A stretch of DNA of 5,990 nt from Treponema sp. (GTDB taxonomy: Bacteria > Spirochaetota > Spirochaetia > Treponematales > Breznakiellaceae): contig WRAL01000102.1 of assembly GCA_009780285.1 (NCBI GenBank), positions 1 to 5,990 on the forward strand, read 5' to 3'. A model generated the notes under the pieces. It was not told the DNA's origin. It saw only the letters and a program-made list of their open reading frames with translations, and did not search any database. The translations under genes were made by a program, and so were the position numbers. Shown one piece after another: positions 1 through 5,898 of this stretch (its first letter is position 1; the number at the start of each line of letters is the position of its first letter).

Positions 1-2
1 CG

Positions 3-710
3 AACCTGGCCGCCATCCAGGCCGGCGACGAATGGCTTGTGGCCGAGGACTTTTTTTCCGGCGGCGAGGCGCGAATAAGGCTCGAGCCGCTCAAGGCGCC
101 GGGCGCGCAGGCCGACCTTTACTACGCGCAGTACGGCAAGGCGAAAAAAGGCCTGGCCGCCTTGCGCGCCGAGATCTCGGCCGGCGAGCGCGAGCTTGAG
201 GACGTGGAAAAAAGGCTGGCGCTTTTGGTCGGCGAGGAAAACCCGCTGGTTCTCGCGAAAATCCTTCGCGGCGAGGGCGCGGCGAGAAAACCGGCGCGCT
301 CGCCCCAGGCCAAGGCGAAAAAGCGCCCCGGCCTGGCTTTCAAAAGCGGGGACTGGCTAATGCTGGTCGGCAGGGACGCGGACGAGAACGACGCGCTTTT
401 GCGCCGGCATGTGCGGGGATCGGACCTCTGGCTTCACGCCCGGGATTTTCCCGGCGCATACGTTTTTATCAAGGCGCGCGCCGGCAAGTCCTTTCCCCTT
501 GAGGCGCTTTTGGACGCCGGAAACCTCGCCCTGTTTTATTCCAAGGGGCGCTCCGGCGGCGAGGGCGACCTGTTCTACACCCAGGCCAAATACCTGCGCC
601 GCGCCAAGAACGGCCCCAAAGGGCTGGTGATTCCCACTCAGGAAAAGAACCTTCGAATAAAGCTGGACGACGCCCGCCTTCGTCGCCTAGAAACCTGCCG
701 AGTGGATTGA
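3..710 (+). CDS. rqcH: RqcH/NFACT-family protein, C-terminal part (5' end outside window)
   Basis: The open frame runs in from the left edge. The first full codon is at 3, so the GTG at 39 is an internal Val and not a start; 235 residues are visible. The first ~30 residues (NLAAIQAGDEWLVAEDFFSG) match the end of an NFACT-N region. An Ala/Lys/Arg/Glu-rich coiled-coil stretch follows (about residues 35-85), then a basic linker, then an NFACT-R domain (formerly DUF814) from about residue 112. Visible NFACT-R motifs are GRDADENDALLRRHVRG, SDLWLHARDFPGAYVFIK, NLALFYSKG and KYLRRAKNGPKGLVIPTQ. In characterised members (bacterial RqcH, eukaryotic Rqc2/NEMF) the protein binds stalled 50S-peptidyl-tRNA complexes and recruits tRNA-Ala to add C-terminal Ala tails. 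The catalytically important N-terminal residues are outside the window, so activity cannot be judged. The gene is convergent with the lipoprotein cluster. The family call is firm; the exact role is inferred from the family. Confidence 0.9.
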   Translation, partial: NLAAIQAGDEWLVAEDFFSGGEARIRLEPLKAPGAQADLYYAQYGKAKKGLAALRAEISAGERELEDVEKRLALLVGEENPLVLAKILRGEGAARKPARSPQAKAKKRPGLAFKSGDWLMLVGRDADENDALLRRHVRGSDLWLHARDFPGAYVFIKARAGKSFPLEALLDAGNLALFYSKGRSGGEGDLFYTQAKYLRRAKNGPKGLVIPTQEKNLRIKLDDARLRRLETCRVD

Positions 711-740
711 CCGCGGCTTTGATTCCTGGCTGCCAAGCGT

Positions 741-778
741 GGAGTCTTGACGCGGGCTTTGGCCCGCGTCAAAACTCC
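741..778. terminator. hairpin terminator shared by convergent genes
   Basis: Two 17-base arms (741-757 and 762-778) pair with one mismatch around a TTTG loop, with a GC-rich core GACGCGGGC/GCCCGCGTC. The hairpin starts 30 bases after the rqcH stop and contains the stop codon of the last lipoprotein gene on the other strand (769-771). Neither side has a long U-tract after the stem, so it is not a classical intrinsic terminator, but its position between converging genes fits a bidirectional transcript end or 3' stabilising structure. Confidence 0.7.
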
Positions 779-2044
779 GAGGCGAAGTCGTCGCGCCAAA
801 GCGCGACGATTTCGCCCATGATAGCAAGCGCGGCGAACATGCCGTGCAGCAGCGCCCTTTCTTTCATGTACGGGCGCGCGTAGCAATACCGCTGCTGATT
901 GAAAAGGCCCATGTTCAAAGAAATATTTTCAATAACGATGCTGTCACCATCGTCGTCGAAAAGCTCGACTGAAAAAGTTCCGAGATCAAAATCGTGGGCG
1001 GTAAAATCGCCCCGCAGCGCAATCTCGCCTTCGTCGCCTGCGTCAAAGGCAAGGACGAATTCCCTTGGAAACAGGTCGAAGGTCGAGGCGAAGGTAACGG
1101 AGAACGCGAAGCCCTCGTCCTTGCGCGCGATCCGCGCGGTCATCTCATGGCCGAGCCAAAAAAGCCCTGGCTCTGATGTTTCAGCGGAGATTCTGGCGCC
1201 GTCTATATCCTCGCTGCCGTCAAGCGTCAGCGCTATTTCGTGGAACCAATAGTCCTTGCCAACAGCGTTGCCGTCGCTATCGAAAAGAGCGTAGTCCATG
1301 CCGGGCGGCAGCGGCGGAAGCGCGCTTAGGTTGATCGCGGCGAAATTCCCTGGGCCGTCGGTTTTTTCGATAAGGCCGCGCTTGTCGTTCCAGAGGTAGC
1401 CGCCGCTTTCTCTTTCAAGCTCGACGTAGTGGTTGAAGCGTACAAAAACGCGCGAGATGCCGTTAGCGTGCCAGCCGTTAGATTTCCCCCTTGCGAGCGT
1501 AATTTCCAAGCCTCCGTCTTCCGCGCCGGAAATTTGCCAGTCATAATACAGAGCGTTGGTTGACTTGAAAATATACAGCGGATTGCCGATGGATGTCGTC
1601 TCGAATAGCAGATGATCCATGTCAAAGAGAGAAGCTCCTTGTGGAAGAGACTCCATGTTCAGCGCTGAAATTTTGAAGGTCGCGGAATTAGGGTGTTCAA
1701 GATACACCATATGCTCGTCGCTCGGAGCCGGCCCGCCGTTAAGCTGCACGGAAATAAGCGGCAGCGCTCCGGGCATAGCCTCGGGCGCGCGAGGGATCGC
1801 GACCCAAGGAATCTGCGGCTTTTTCCAAGGATCGTCGCCCGGCGTTTTAGGCTCGGGCCACTGGAAAAATTCGCAGCCTGCGAATGCAAGCGCCGCGAGC
1901 GTTATGATCGCGGCTTTGAAAATTGCGCCAGTGTTCCGGAATATTCAAATGACGGAATGCAGGTTGAGGTAATTCCTTGCCTGGCAAGGAATTACCGAAC
2001 GCTGCGATTTAGCAAACCGAATATTCCGGAACACTAGGTTTCAT
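769..2044 (-). pseudogene. Lipoprotein gene D (beta-alpha modules), start region split by a palindromic element
   Basis: The frame is open from 769 up to a TGA at 1945-1947. It encodes, after a hydrophobic stretch, LAFAGCEFFQWPEPK, a PWKKP tether, a beta module and then an alpha module. No ATG, GTG or TTG lies between that TGA and the lipobox; the first in-frame ATG (1776) is past the signal peptide. The original start is the ATG at 2044-2042, overlapping gene C's stop (ATGA). From it, translation enters the inserted element (1931-2034) and ends after 11 codons. Removing the element plus one 2-bp target copy joins ATG AAA CCT AGC GCA ATT to the rest in frame, giving MKPSAIFKAAI and then LAFAGC, with lipid Cys 22, in a 389-residue protein. 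In that numbering, beta is about 62-204, with ESGGYLWN and EKTDGPGNFAAINL as in gene C. Alpha is about 214-350, with FPREF, GDFTAHDFDLGTFSVELFDD and ENISLN, followed by a conserved helix (HGMFAALAIMGEIVALW). The body has no internal stop, which suggests recent inactivation. Rescue from a rare ATT start at 1923 is possible but has no clear ribosome-binding site. Confidence 0.8.
1931..2034. mobile_element. 104-bp palindromic MITE-like element, copy 1
   Basis: The ends form perfect 16-bp inverted repeats, GTGTTCCGGAATATTC at 1931-1946 and its complement at 2019-2034. A second, internal inverted repeat has 13-bp arms (GGTAATTCCTTGC at 1968-1980 and complement at 1984-1996) around a 3-base loop. 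There is no coding capacity. The right flank is TA (2035-2036) and the left flank is CA (1929-1930), read as a TA target duplication with one base changed. Size, palindromic form and TA target resemble ERIC and Correia-type elements and MITEs mobilised by IS630/Tc1-mariner transposases. The sequence itself is none that I recognise. It interrupts codon 4 of lipoprotein gene D. Confidence 0.85.
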
Positions 2045-2748
2045 TGCTGCTTCTCAGCCTCCGGTTCTTGTGTTGATTCAGGCGACTCGGTTGTTAGGTT
2101 TATGACGACAAAATTTCCCGGGCCATCGGTTTTTTCAAACTTTCCAAGCGTATTGTTCCAAATGTAGCCGCCGCTTTCGCCTTCGATCTCGACGCAGTGA
2201 TTGAAGCGCAGGAAAAGCGGCGCTATGCCGTTATGGTAAACGCCATGAACGTCGTTCCTGGTAACCATGATTTGCGCGGAAGCGTTTTCCGTGGCACGGA
2301 CGTTAATGGAAAAATATGCGCTATTATAGTAGCCAGGATGCGCCAACCCGCCTTTAAGTGGGTCGATCGTGAAGAGGAAATGTTCCCCGTCGAAAAGGTC
2401 GGTTCCTTTTTCAAGCGAGCCAAAATCGCTTGCCGCAATTTCAAAGACAATTGATTCTCCCTGCCGAAGGAACACAGCCTTAGCGTTGTTCTCCACGGCA
2501 ATGCCATTCAGCCTGATTGAAAGCGTCGGCGGAATCTCCGGCCTTGGCTCGACGGGCGCTCGCGGCGGAGTCGGAGACGGCCAGCTTGGCGGCCAGTTTA
2601 TAGGCGGCTTTTTCCAAGGCTCGCCTCCCGGCGCTTTAGGATCTGGCCACTGGAAAAATTCGCAGCCCGCGAAGGCAATCGCCGCAAACACAAACGCAAG
2701 CGCTAATGGCGCAAGGATCGTGGCTTTGAGAAAGGCTAGTCGTTTCAT
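2041..2748 (-). CDS. Putative lipoprotein C (single beta module)
   Basis: A 235-residue predicted lipoprotein of no recognised family. MKRLAFLKATI, a hydrophobic core and AFAGC give a lipoprotein signal peptide with lipid Cys at 29 and a relaxed lipobox. Residues 30-75 are a Pro/Trp-rich tether (FFQWPDPK, PWKKPP, PSWPSPTPP). Residues 76-222 are one beta module: IRLNG, VFLRQGESIVFEI, HFLFTIDPLKGG, a YHNGIAPLFLRFNHCVEIEGE block, SGGYIW and EKTDGPGNFVVINLT. The tail is Gln/Glu-rich. The ATG lies 2 bases after gene B's stop, with an AGAGGA ribosome-binding sequence (2763-2758) inside the end of gene B, so translation is probably coupled. Gene D's relic ATG overlaps this gene's stop. Its closest relative in the window is the beta module of D. 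It lacks the alpha module present in A, B and D. Beta-rich extracytoplasmic folding is inferred from strand-like alternation. Confidence 0.85.
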   Translation of the reverse strand: MKRLAFLKATILAPLALAFVFAAIAFAGCEFFQWPDPKAPGGEPWKKPPINWPPSWPSPTPPRAPVEPRPEIPPTLSIRLNGIAVENNAKAVFLRQGESIVFEIAASDFGSLEKGTDLFDGEHFLFTIDPLKGGLAHPGYYNSAYFSINVRATENASAQIMVTRNDVHGVYHNGIAPLFLRFNHCVEIEGESGGYIWNNTLGKFEKTDGPGNFVVINLTTESPESTQEPEAEKQQ

Positions 2749-2750
2749 TG

Positions 2751-4064
2751 CTATGCTTCCTCTCTCGGCTTTATCACCGTGAAGTTCAAGACAAACAGAT
2801 AGCCGGCGCCCTTCGCTTCAAGTATTTCTCCGCCCCAGTAGCGACCGGGCCGCGCGCTCCAGGCATATCCTGTGGGCTCGCCGTTTATTTCGACCTGTTG
2901 CGCAAAACGAATAACCAAGCTCACGGCGCCTTCGTAGAAATGCCCAATTCTATTTCTTCTTACCTCAAGGCGGACGATATCTTCCTCAAGGCTTTCCTCC
3001 TCAAAAGAGAAAAAAGCCGAATTGGACGGAGCCGTCGATCGGTGCATAATAAGCCCCCTGCGCGGATCGAAAGCGAAAAAAAGGTATTCCAGGTCGATGG
3101 CGCCTTCATCCGAGGACGAAATCTCGATGGAAACCGCCGCTTCCAAATCGAGGTAAATCGGTTTTTGCGCGTTGTTCAGCGCCGGAACTCCGTCAATCTT
3201 TACATGGACCTGCGGCAAGGCGCCGTGATTTTCCGGCGGGATCGGCGGAGGCGCCGGCGGCAGCATCCATGCGGCGGATCCGCGCGCCAGCGGCTCGACT
3301 TTCAGGCCGGCGAGCGCGAGCCTCCGGGCGAGAGCAGGGTTCGCGCGCGCCCCTGTTCCGTTTGTGTGGGAAGTTATGATCATGCCGGACGCGGATACAA
3401 GATCGCCGTCGTTTACCGCAGCCGAAAAAATTTCCCAGCCCCATCCGGCCCATCGCGTCGCGTCAATTTGCAGGCGCAGGCTTTCCAATACGGCGAAAAA
3501 GGCGATGATTCTGCGCAGGCGAGCGCTTTCGTCCAAGGACAGTTTTTTATCCACGGATAAAAGGGATTCAAGCAAGCCGGCGTCCAGCGCAAGTCCCTCA
3601 AAGCGAGCTTCCCGCTCGCCAGCCGAATCGCTAAAAACGACGCTGTATAGGTCGCCATGGCGATTTACGAAAGATCCAAAAAGCGCCTCGCCTTCGTGAG
3701 CTATCGTTATTTCCGAGGGAAAATCGCTTTCGCCAAGAAAGAGCATGCCGATCTCGCCGCTTGTTTCAATTTTGGAAGTATTAACGGATCGGACGGCCGA
3801 GTCTCCCGAGACGGAAAGAGGATCGGCCATGATCGCGATACGGCTGGCGGCCTCGGTTTGATACAGGGGGTTAAGGCCAAAAAACACCGCCAGCCTTTCC
3901 GTCGCGTCCGCGACGGGCCGGCCCGCCGGATCCAGATACGTAAACCAAGCTGGCGGCGACGGCGGCGTTTCAGGTTGCGGCCATTGGAAAAATTCGCAGC
4001 CTGCGAAGGCAATGCAAAAAAATAGCGCGCAGGAAGCAAAAAATCCTGATGATGCGTGGCGCAT
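2751..4064 (-). CDS. Putative lipoprotein B (alpha-beta modules)
   Basis: A 437-residue predicted lipoprotein. MRHASSGFFASCALFF followed by IAFAGC places the lipid Cys at 23, and the mature N-terminus EFFQWPQPE matches C and D. After a short Pro tether, the alpha module (about 41-190) has a YLDPAGRPV start, DFPSEITIAHEGEALFGSF, DLYSVVFSD and FEGLALDAGLLESLL, then a helix LRRIIAFFAVLESLRLQ. A linker region with PPAPPPIPPENHG leads to the beta module (286-437): VKIDG, YLFFAFDPRRG, FYEGAVSLVIRFAQQVEINGEPTGYAW and YLFVLNFT near the C-terminus. The ATG has a strong AAGGAG upstream with about 6 bases spacing. Gene A ends 17 bp upstream and gene C starts 2 bp downstream, so it lies in one transcription unit. 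I do not recognise either module; ligand, partner and function are unknown. Confidence 0.87.
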   Translation of the reverse strand: MRHASSGFFASCALFFCIAFAGCEFFQWPQPETPPSPPAWFTYLDPAGRPVADATERLAVFFGLNPLYQTEAASRIAIMADPLSVSGDSAVRSVNTSKIETSGEIGMLFLGESDFPSEITIAHEGEALFGSFVNRHGDLYSVVFSDSAGEREARFEGLALDAGLLESLLSVDKKLSLDESARLRRIIAFFAVLESLRLQIDATRWAGWGWEIFSAAVNDGDLVSASGMIITSHTNGTGARANPALARRLALAGLKVEPLARGSAAWMLPPAPPPIPPENHGALPQVHVKIDGVPALNNAQKPIYLDLEAAVSIEISSSDEGAIDLEYLFFAFDPRRGLIMHRSTAPSNSAFFSFEEESLEEDIVRLEVRRNRIGHFYEGAVSLVIRFAQQVEINGEPTGYAWSARPGRYWGGEILEAKGAGYLFVLNFTVIKPREEA

Positions 4065-4081
4065 GGTTGTCTCCTTCTGGC

Positions 4082-5389
4082 CTATGGATGAAGAGCGGTG
4101 AAGTTTAGAACGAACAAGTTTCCCTGCGGGGCTTTGCTTGGGCTAAGGGCGCCATCTGAAAAAACATACCCACTTTCGTCAACGCCGTTAATAATCACAT
4201 TAACGCCAAACTGTATAACGAATTTCACTCCGCCTTTATCAGCAGAACCTTCCCTGTGCCTATAGACAGTAAAGTCTGAGGCCCCTTCATATGGCAATGA
4301 GTATTTACAGCGAAGAAACGATGCGTTGGAAACCTCACCGTCTGGAATTATCTTTCCTGTGTCTGGATCAACGGCGAGATAAAAGTTTTCACTGAGAATG
4401 ATAATATCCTGTGAAATCGCTTGGCCATTTAAAGAGCCATAGTCAACAATCTCAATGTTAAAGGTTATAGGATCCGTTGGATAGTACAGAACGCTATCAT
4501 CATTGTTAATAAGCTTGTCCCCATTGAGCCTTATCTCAATCTCTGGCCGCAAATCGTTTTCCGCCGGATTTTCATGTCCCGGCTTGTGCGGGGTTTTACC
4601 CTCGGGATAAATCAAATCGGCTATTAAGTTCGCCGCTTTGGATACCATCGTTAACGCAGAGGCAAGAGCGGGCTTGTAAGGCTCCACGACGACGGCCACA
4701 AAAGCCGTGATCTTGGCGACGACGCGAAAAACGCCGGAAAGCGCTTTCCGCAGGCCGTCGGTAAATTTTCCCCTGGCTAGGCCATCGAACTGTAGCTCCC
4801 GCGCGAGGCTGTCCCAAATCGCAAGAGAGGTCATAATGCCGCCAAGCCGCGCGTTCAGCGTCGAGGAAAACTCGCTCGATTTTTCGCGCGCGTTTAAAAT
4901 GTCAAGATTGAGAGCGATGTTTTCCATAACCTCGGTCTCTTCGCCGTCGTGAAAGCTGACCGAGAACGTTCCGGCGACCAGATCGTTCGCCGTAAATTCC
5001 CCTGTTATGAGGACTTCTTCCCCGCCTTCCTCAGCGGTTACAGCGATCGAGCGCGGGAACGCGGCGCGGGCGGAATAGATCATGGAAACGATGGTCCCTT
5101 CCGCGCCGTCGATGATCCGCACGATCATATCATTGTCGATGTGGTTGCTCTGTATCTCGGCGACGATCAGCACTCCTTCGGCGTCCTTGCTGTTTTCGAC
5201 GAACATGCCGATCCTGCCGGTGTCATTAATCGTGGCGCTGTAGTTCTCATCGAGAAACACAAAGCCCAGGCTTGGGGGCGGCGGCTTGGGTTCCGGGCCG
5301 CTAGGCGATACAGGCGATCCGCAGCTTGCGATGACGAAGGCGGCCAAAACGGCGAGGGCTATAAGCCTGGAAGACAAAAATTCGCGCAT
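4082..5389 (-). CDS. Putative lipoprotein A (alpha-beta modules), first gene of the cluster
   Basis: A 435-residue predicted lipoprotein, counted from the ATG at 5389. That start has GGAG six bases upstream and gives a compact signal peptide, MREFLSSRLIALAVLAAF then VIASC, with lipid Cys at 23. An in-frame ATG at 5401 has no ribosome-binding sequence and would only add MEFY. A Pro tether (PEPKPPPPS) is followed by the alpha module (about 42-190): FVFLDE, AAFPRSIAVTAEE, GEFTANDLVAGTFSVSFHDGE and MENIALNLDIL, then a helix (GGIMTSLAIWDSLARE). Residues about 200-265 are strongly hydrophobic and helical (SGVFRVVAKITAFVAVVV, ALTMVSKAANLIADLIYPEG) and are absent from the paralogues. The beta module is 282-435: IRLNGDKLINNDD, NFYLAVDPDTGKI, VKFVIQFGVNVIINGVDESGYVF and GNLFVLNFT. 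DNA for the beta module (4085-4546) is about 40% G+C in five 60-base lines counted by hand, against about 55-60% upstream. Confidence 0.87.
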   Translation of the reverse strand: MREFLSSRLIALAVLAAFVIASCGSPVSPSGPEPKPPPPSLGFVFLDENYSATINDTGRIGMFVENSKDAEGVLIVAEIQSNHIDNDMIVRIIDGAEGTIVSMIYSARAAFPRSIAVTAEEGGEEVLITGEFTANDLVAGTFSVSFHDGEETEVMENIALNLDILNAREKSSEFSSTLNARLGGIMTSLAIWDSLARELQFDGLARGKFTDGLRKALSGVFRVVAKITAFVAVVVEPYKPALASALTMVSKAANLIADLIYPEGKTPHKPGHENPAENDLRPEIEIRLNGDKLINNDDSVLYYPTDPITFNIEIVDYGSLNGQAISQDIIILSENFYLAVDPDTGKIIPDGEVSNASFLRCKYSLPYEGASDFTVYRHREGSADKGGVKFVIQFGVNVIINGVDESGYVFSDGALSPSKAPQGNLFVLNFTALHP

Positions 5390-5395
5390 GTAAAA

Positions 5396-5399
5396 CTCC
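5396..5399 (-). promoter_or_regulatory. Ribosome-binding site deciding the start of gene A
   Basis: On the minus strand GGAG is followed by TTTTAC and then ATG at 5389-5387. The upstream ATG at 5401-5399 overlaps this GGAG and has only a pyrimidine-rich leader before it, so the downstream ATG is the better start. Confidence 0.7.
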
Positions 5400-5415
5400 A
5401 TGATGTAGATGGGGC

Positions 5416-5445
5416 ATCATCCGCCGAAAGAATGAATTTAGTCAA
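5416..5445 (-). promoter_or_regulatory. Possible sigma-70-type promoter of the lipoprotein cluster
   Basis: On the minus strand TTGACT (5445-5440) and GATGAT (5421-5416) are separated by 18 bases. The -35 matches consensus at 5 of 6 positions and the -10 at 4 of 6. Transcription would start about 20 bases before the ATG at 5389. This is a motif match only. No other promoter-like pair stands out between 5402 and 5540, and the short intergenic gaps make this the natural place for the operon promoter. Confidence 0.35.
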
Positions 5446-5529
5446 CGCAGGGCAAGGCCGAAAAGCCGGCGCCGAAGCGCATTGCCTTGGGAAAACACGA
5501 AAAACCTTAAATCGCCGCGTCCATTGCGC

Positions 5530-5660
5530 AAAGGCCGCTAGCGTTCCGGAATATTCAAATGACCGTATGCAGGTTGAGATAATTCCTTGCTCGGAAAGGA
5601 ATTATCGAACGTTACGATTTAGCAAACCGAATATTCCGGAACGCTAGAAGAGCGGCCTTT
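5530..5660. repeat. Inverted repeat (9-bp arms) split by MITE copy 2
   Basis: AAAGGCCGC at 5530-5538 is the exact complement of GCGGCCTTT at 5652-5660. With the element and one TA removed, the arms close around a 7-base loop TAGAAGA and are followed by CTTCC, so the empty site would be a compact stem-loop, possibly a terminator. No nearby gene clearly uses it. Confidence 0.6.
5541..5644. mobile_element. 104-bp palindromic MITE-like element, copy 2
   Basis: This copy has the same length and orientation as the one at 1931-2034, with 11 substitutions in 104 positions (about 89% identity) and no indel. The ends are GCGTTCCGGAATATTC at 5541-5556 and its perfect complement at 5629-5644. The internal hairpin keeps 11-bp arms (GATAATTCCTT and complement) with a 7-base loop. 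Both flanks are TA (5539-5540 and 5645-5646), a clean target duplication. It lies about 150 bp upstream of gene A, inside the loop of an inverted repeat (AAAGGCCGC / GCGGCCTTT). Confidence 0.87.
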
Positions 5661-5735
5661 CTTCCACGAGTCCCAACGCGAATGCCCCGCGCCCCGGCGC
5701 GCGCGGGCGCCTCGGGCATTTGGAGCGCGGCGACA
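5644..5735. repeat. Long direct repeat, copy 1
   Basis: These 92 bases recur at 5899-5990 with one substitution (G at 5670, C at 5925). The repeat includes a right hairpin arm GCGGCCTTT and a GC-rich stem-loop at 5681-5720, where AATGCCC pairs with GGGCATT and GCGCCC with GGGCGC. It begins exactly where MITE copy 2 ends. No coding frame or known family was recognised. Confidence 0.85.
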
Positions 5736-5774
5736 TGACCGAGGACCCGCGCGCGGCGGGGCGAGGGGGCCAGG

Positions 5775-5801
5775 GATCAAAAGGCCCTAGATCAAAAGGC
5801 C
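5775..5801. repeat. Short tandem repeat GATCAAAAGGCC x2
   Basis: GATCAAAAGGCC occurs at 5775-5786 and again at 5790-5801, a 15-base period. The second copy runs into the AAAGGCCGC arm at 5795-5803. No function is apparent. Confidence 0.5.
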
Positions 5802-5850
5802 GCCTCTAAACTCCACGCATGGTTGCCCCCGATATAAGTCCCGACAACCT

Positions 5851-5895
5851 AAAACCTTCGCGCAAGGCGCAGGGGCGCCTTGTGCGAAGGTTTTT
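5851..5895. terminator. Terminator-like hairpin between the long repeats
   Basis: Arms of 20 bases (5851-5870 and 5875-5894) pair perfectly except for one G-T wobble, around an AGGG loop. A-rich on the left and T-rich on the right, it looks like a bidirectional intrinsic terminator (T5 tail on the + strand, A4 giving U4 on the minus strand). No gene ends just before it in this window, so it may serve a gene right of the window or an unannotated short RNA. Confidence 0.65.
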
Positions 5896-5898
5896 CCT

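Noticed and set aside
1774..1776. ATG at 1776 as the true start of gene D
   Set aside because: It would omit the LAFAGC lipobox and tether that are encoded in frame upstream and conserved in B and C.
1693..2037. + strand frame ending in MITE copy 1
   Set aside because: It shares its C-terminal residues with the frame ending in copy 2 only because the element sequence is repeated. There is no sign of a real protein.
2748..3560. 270-codon open frame on the + strand
   Set aside because: It lies antisense to gene B, is Arg-rich with no domain, and arises from GC-rich codons of the real gene. Gene B has a signal peptide, a ribosome-binding site and paralogues.
5399..5401. ATG at 5401 as the start of gene A
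   Set aside because: There is no ribosome-binding sequence upstream, whereas the ATG at 5389 has GGAG at good spacing and gives a better signal peptide.
4949..5647. 232-codon open frame on the + strand running into the MITE
   Set aside because: It is antisense to the start of gene A and ends inside the element. No ribosome-binding site or family features were seen.
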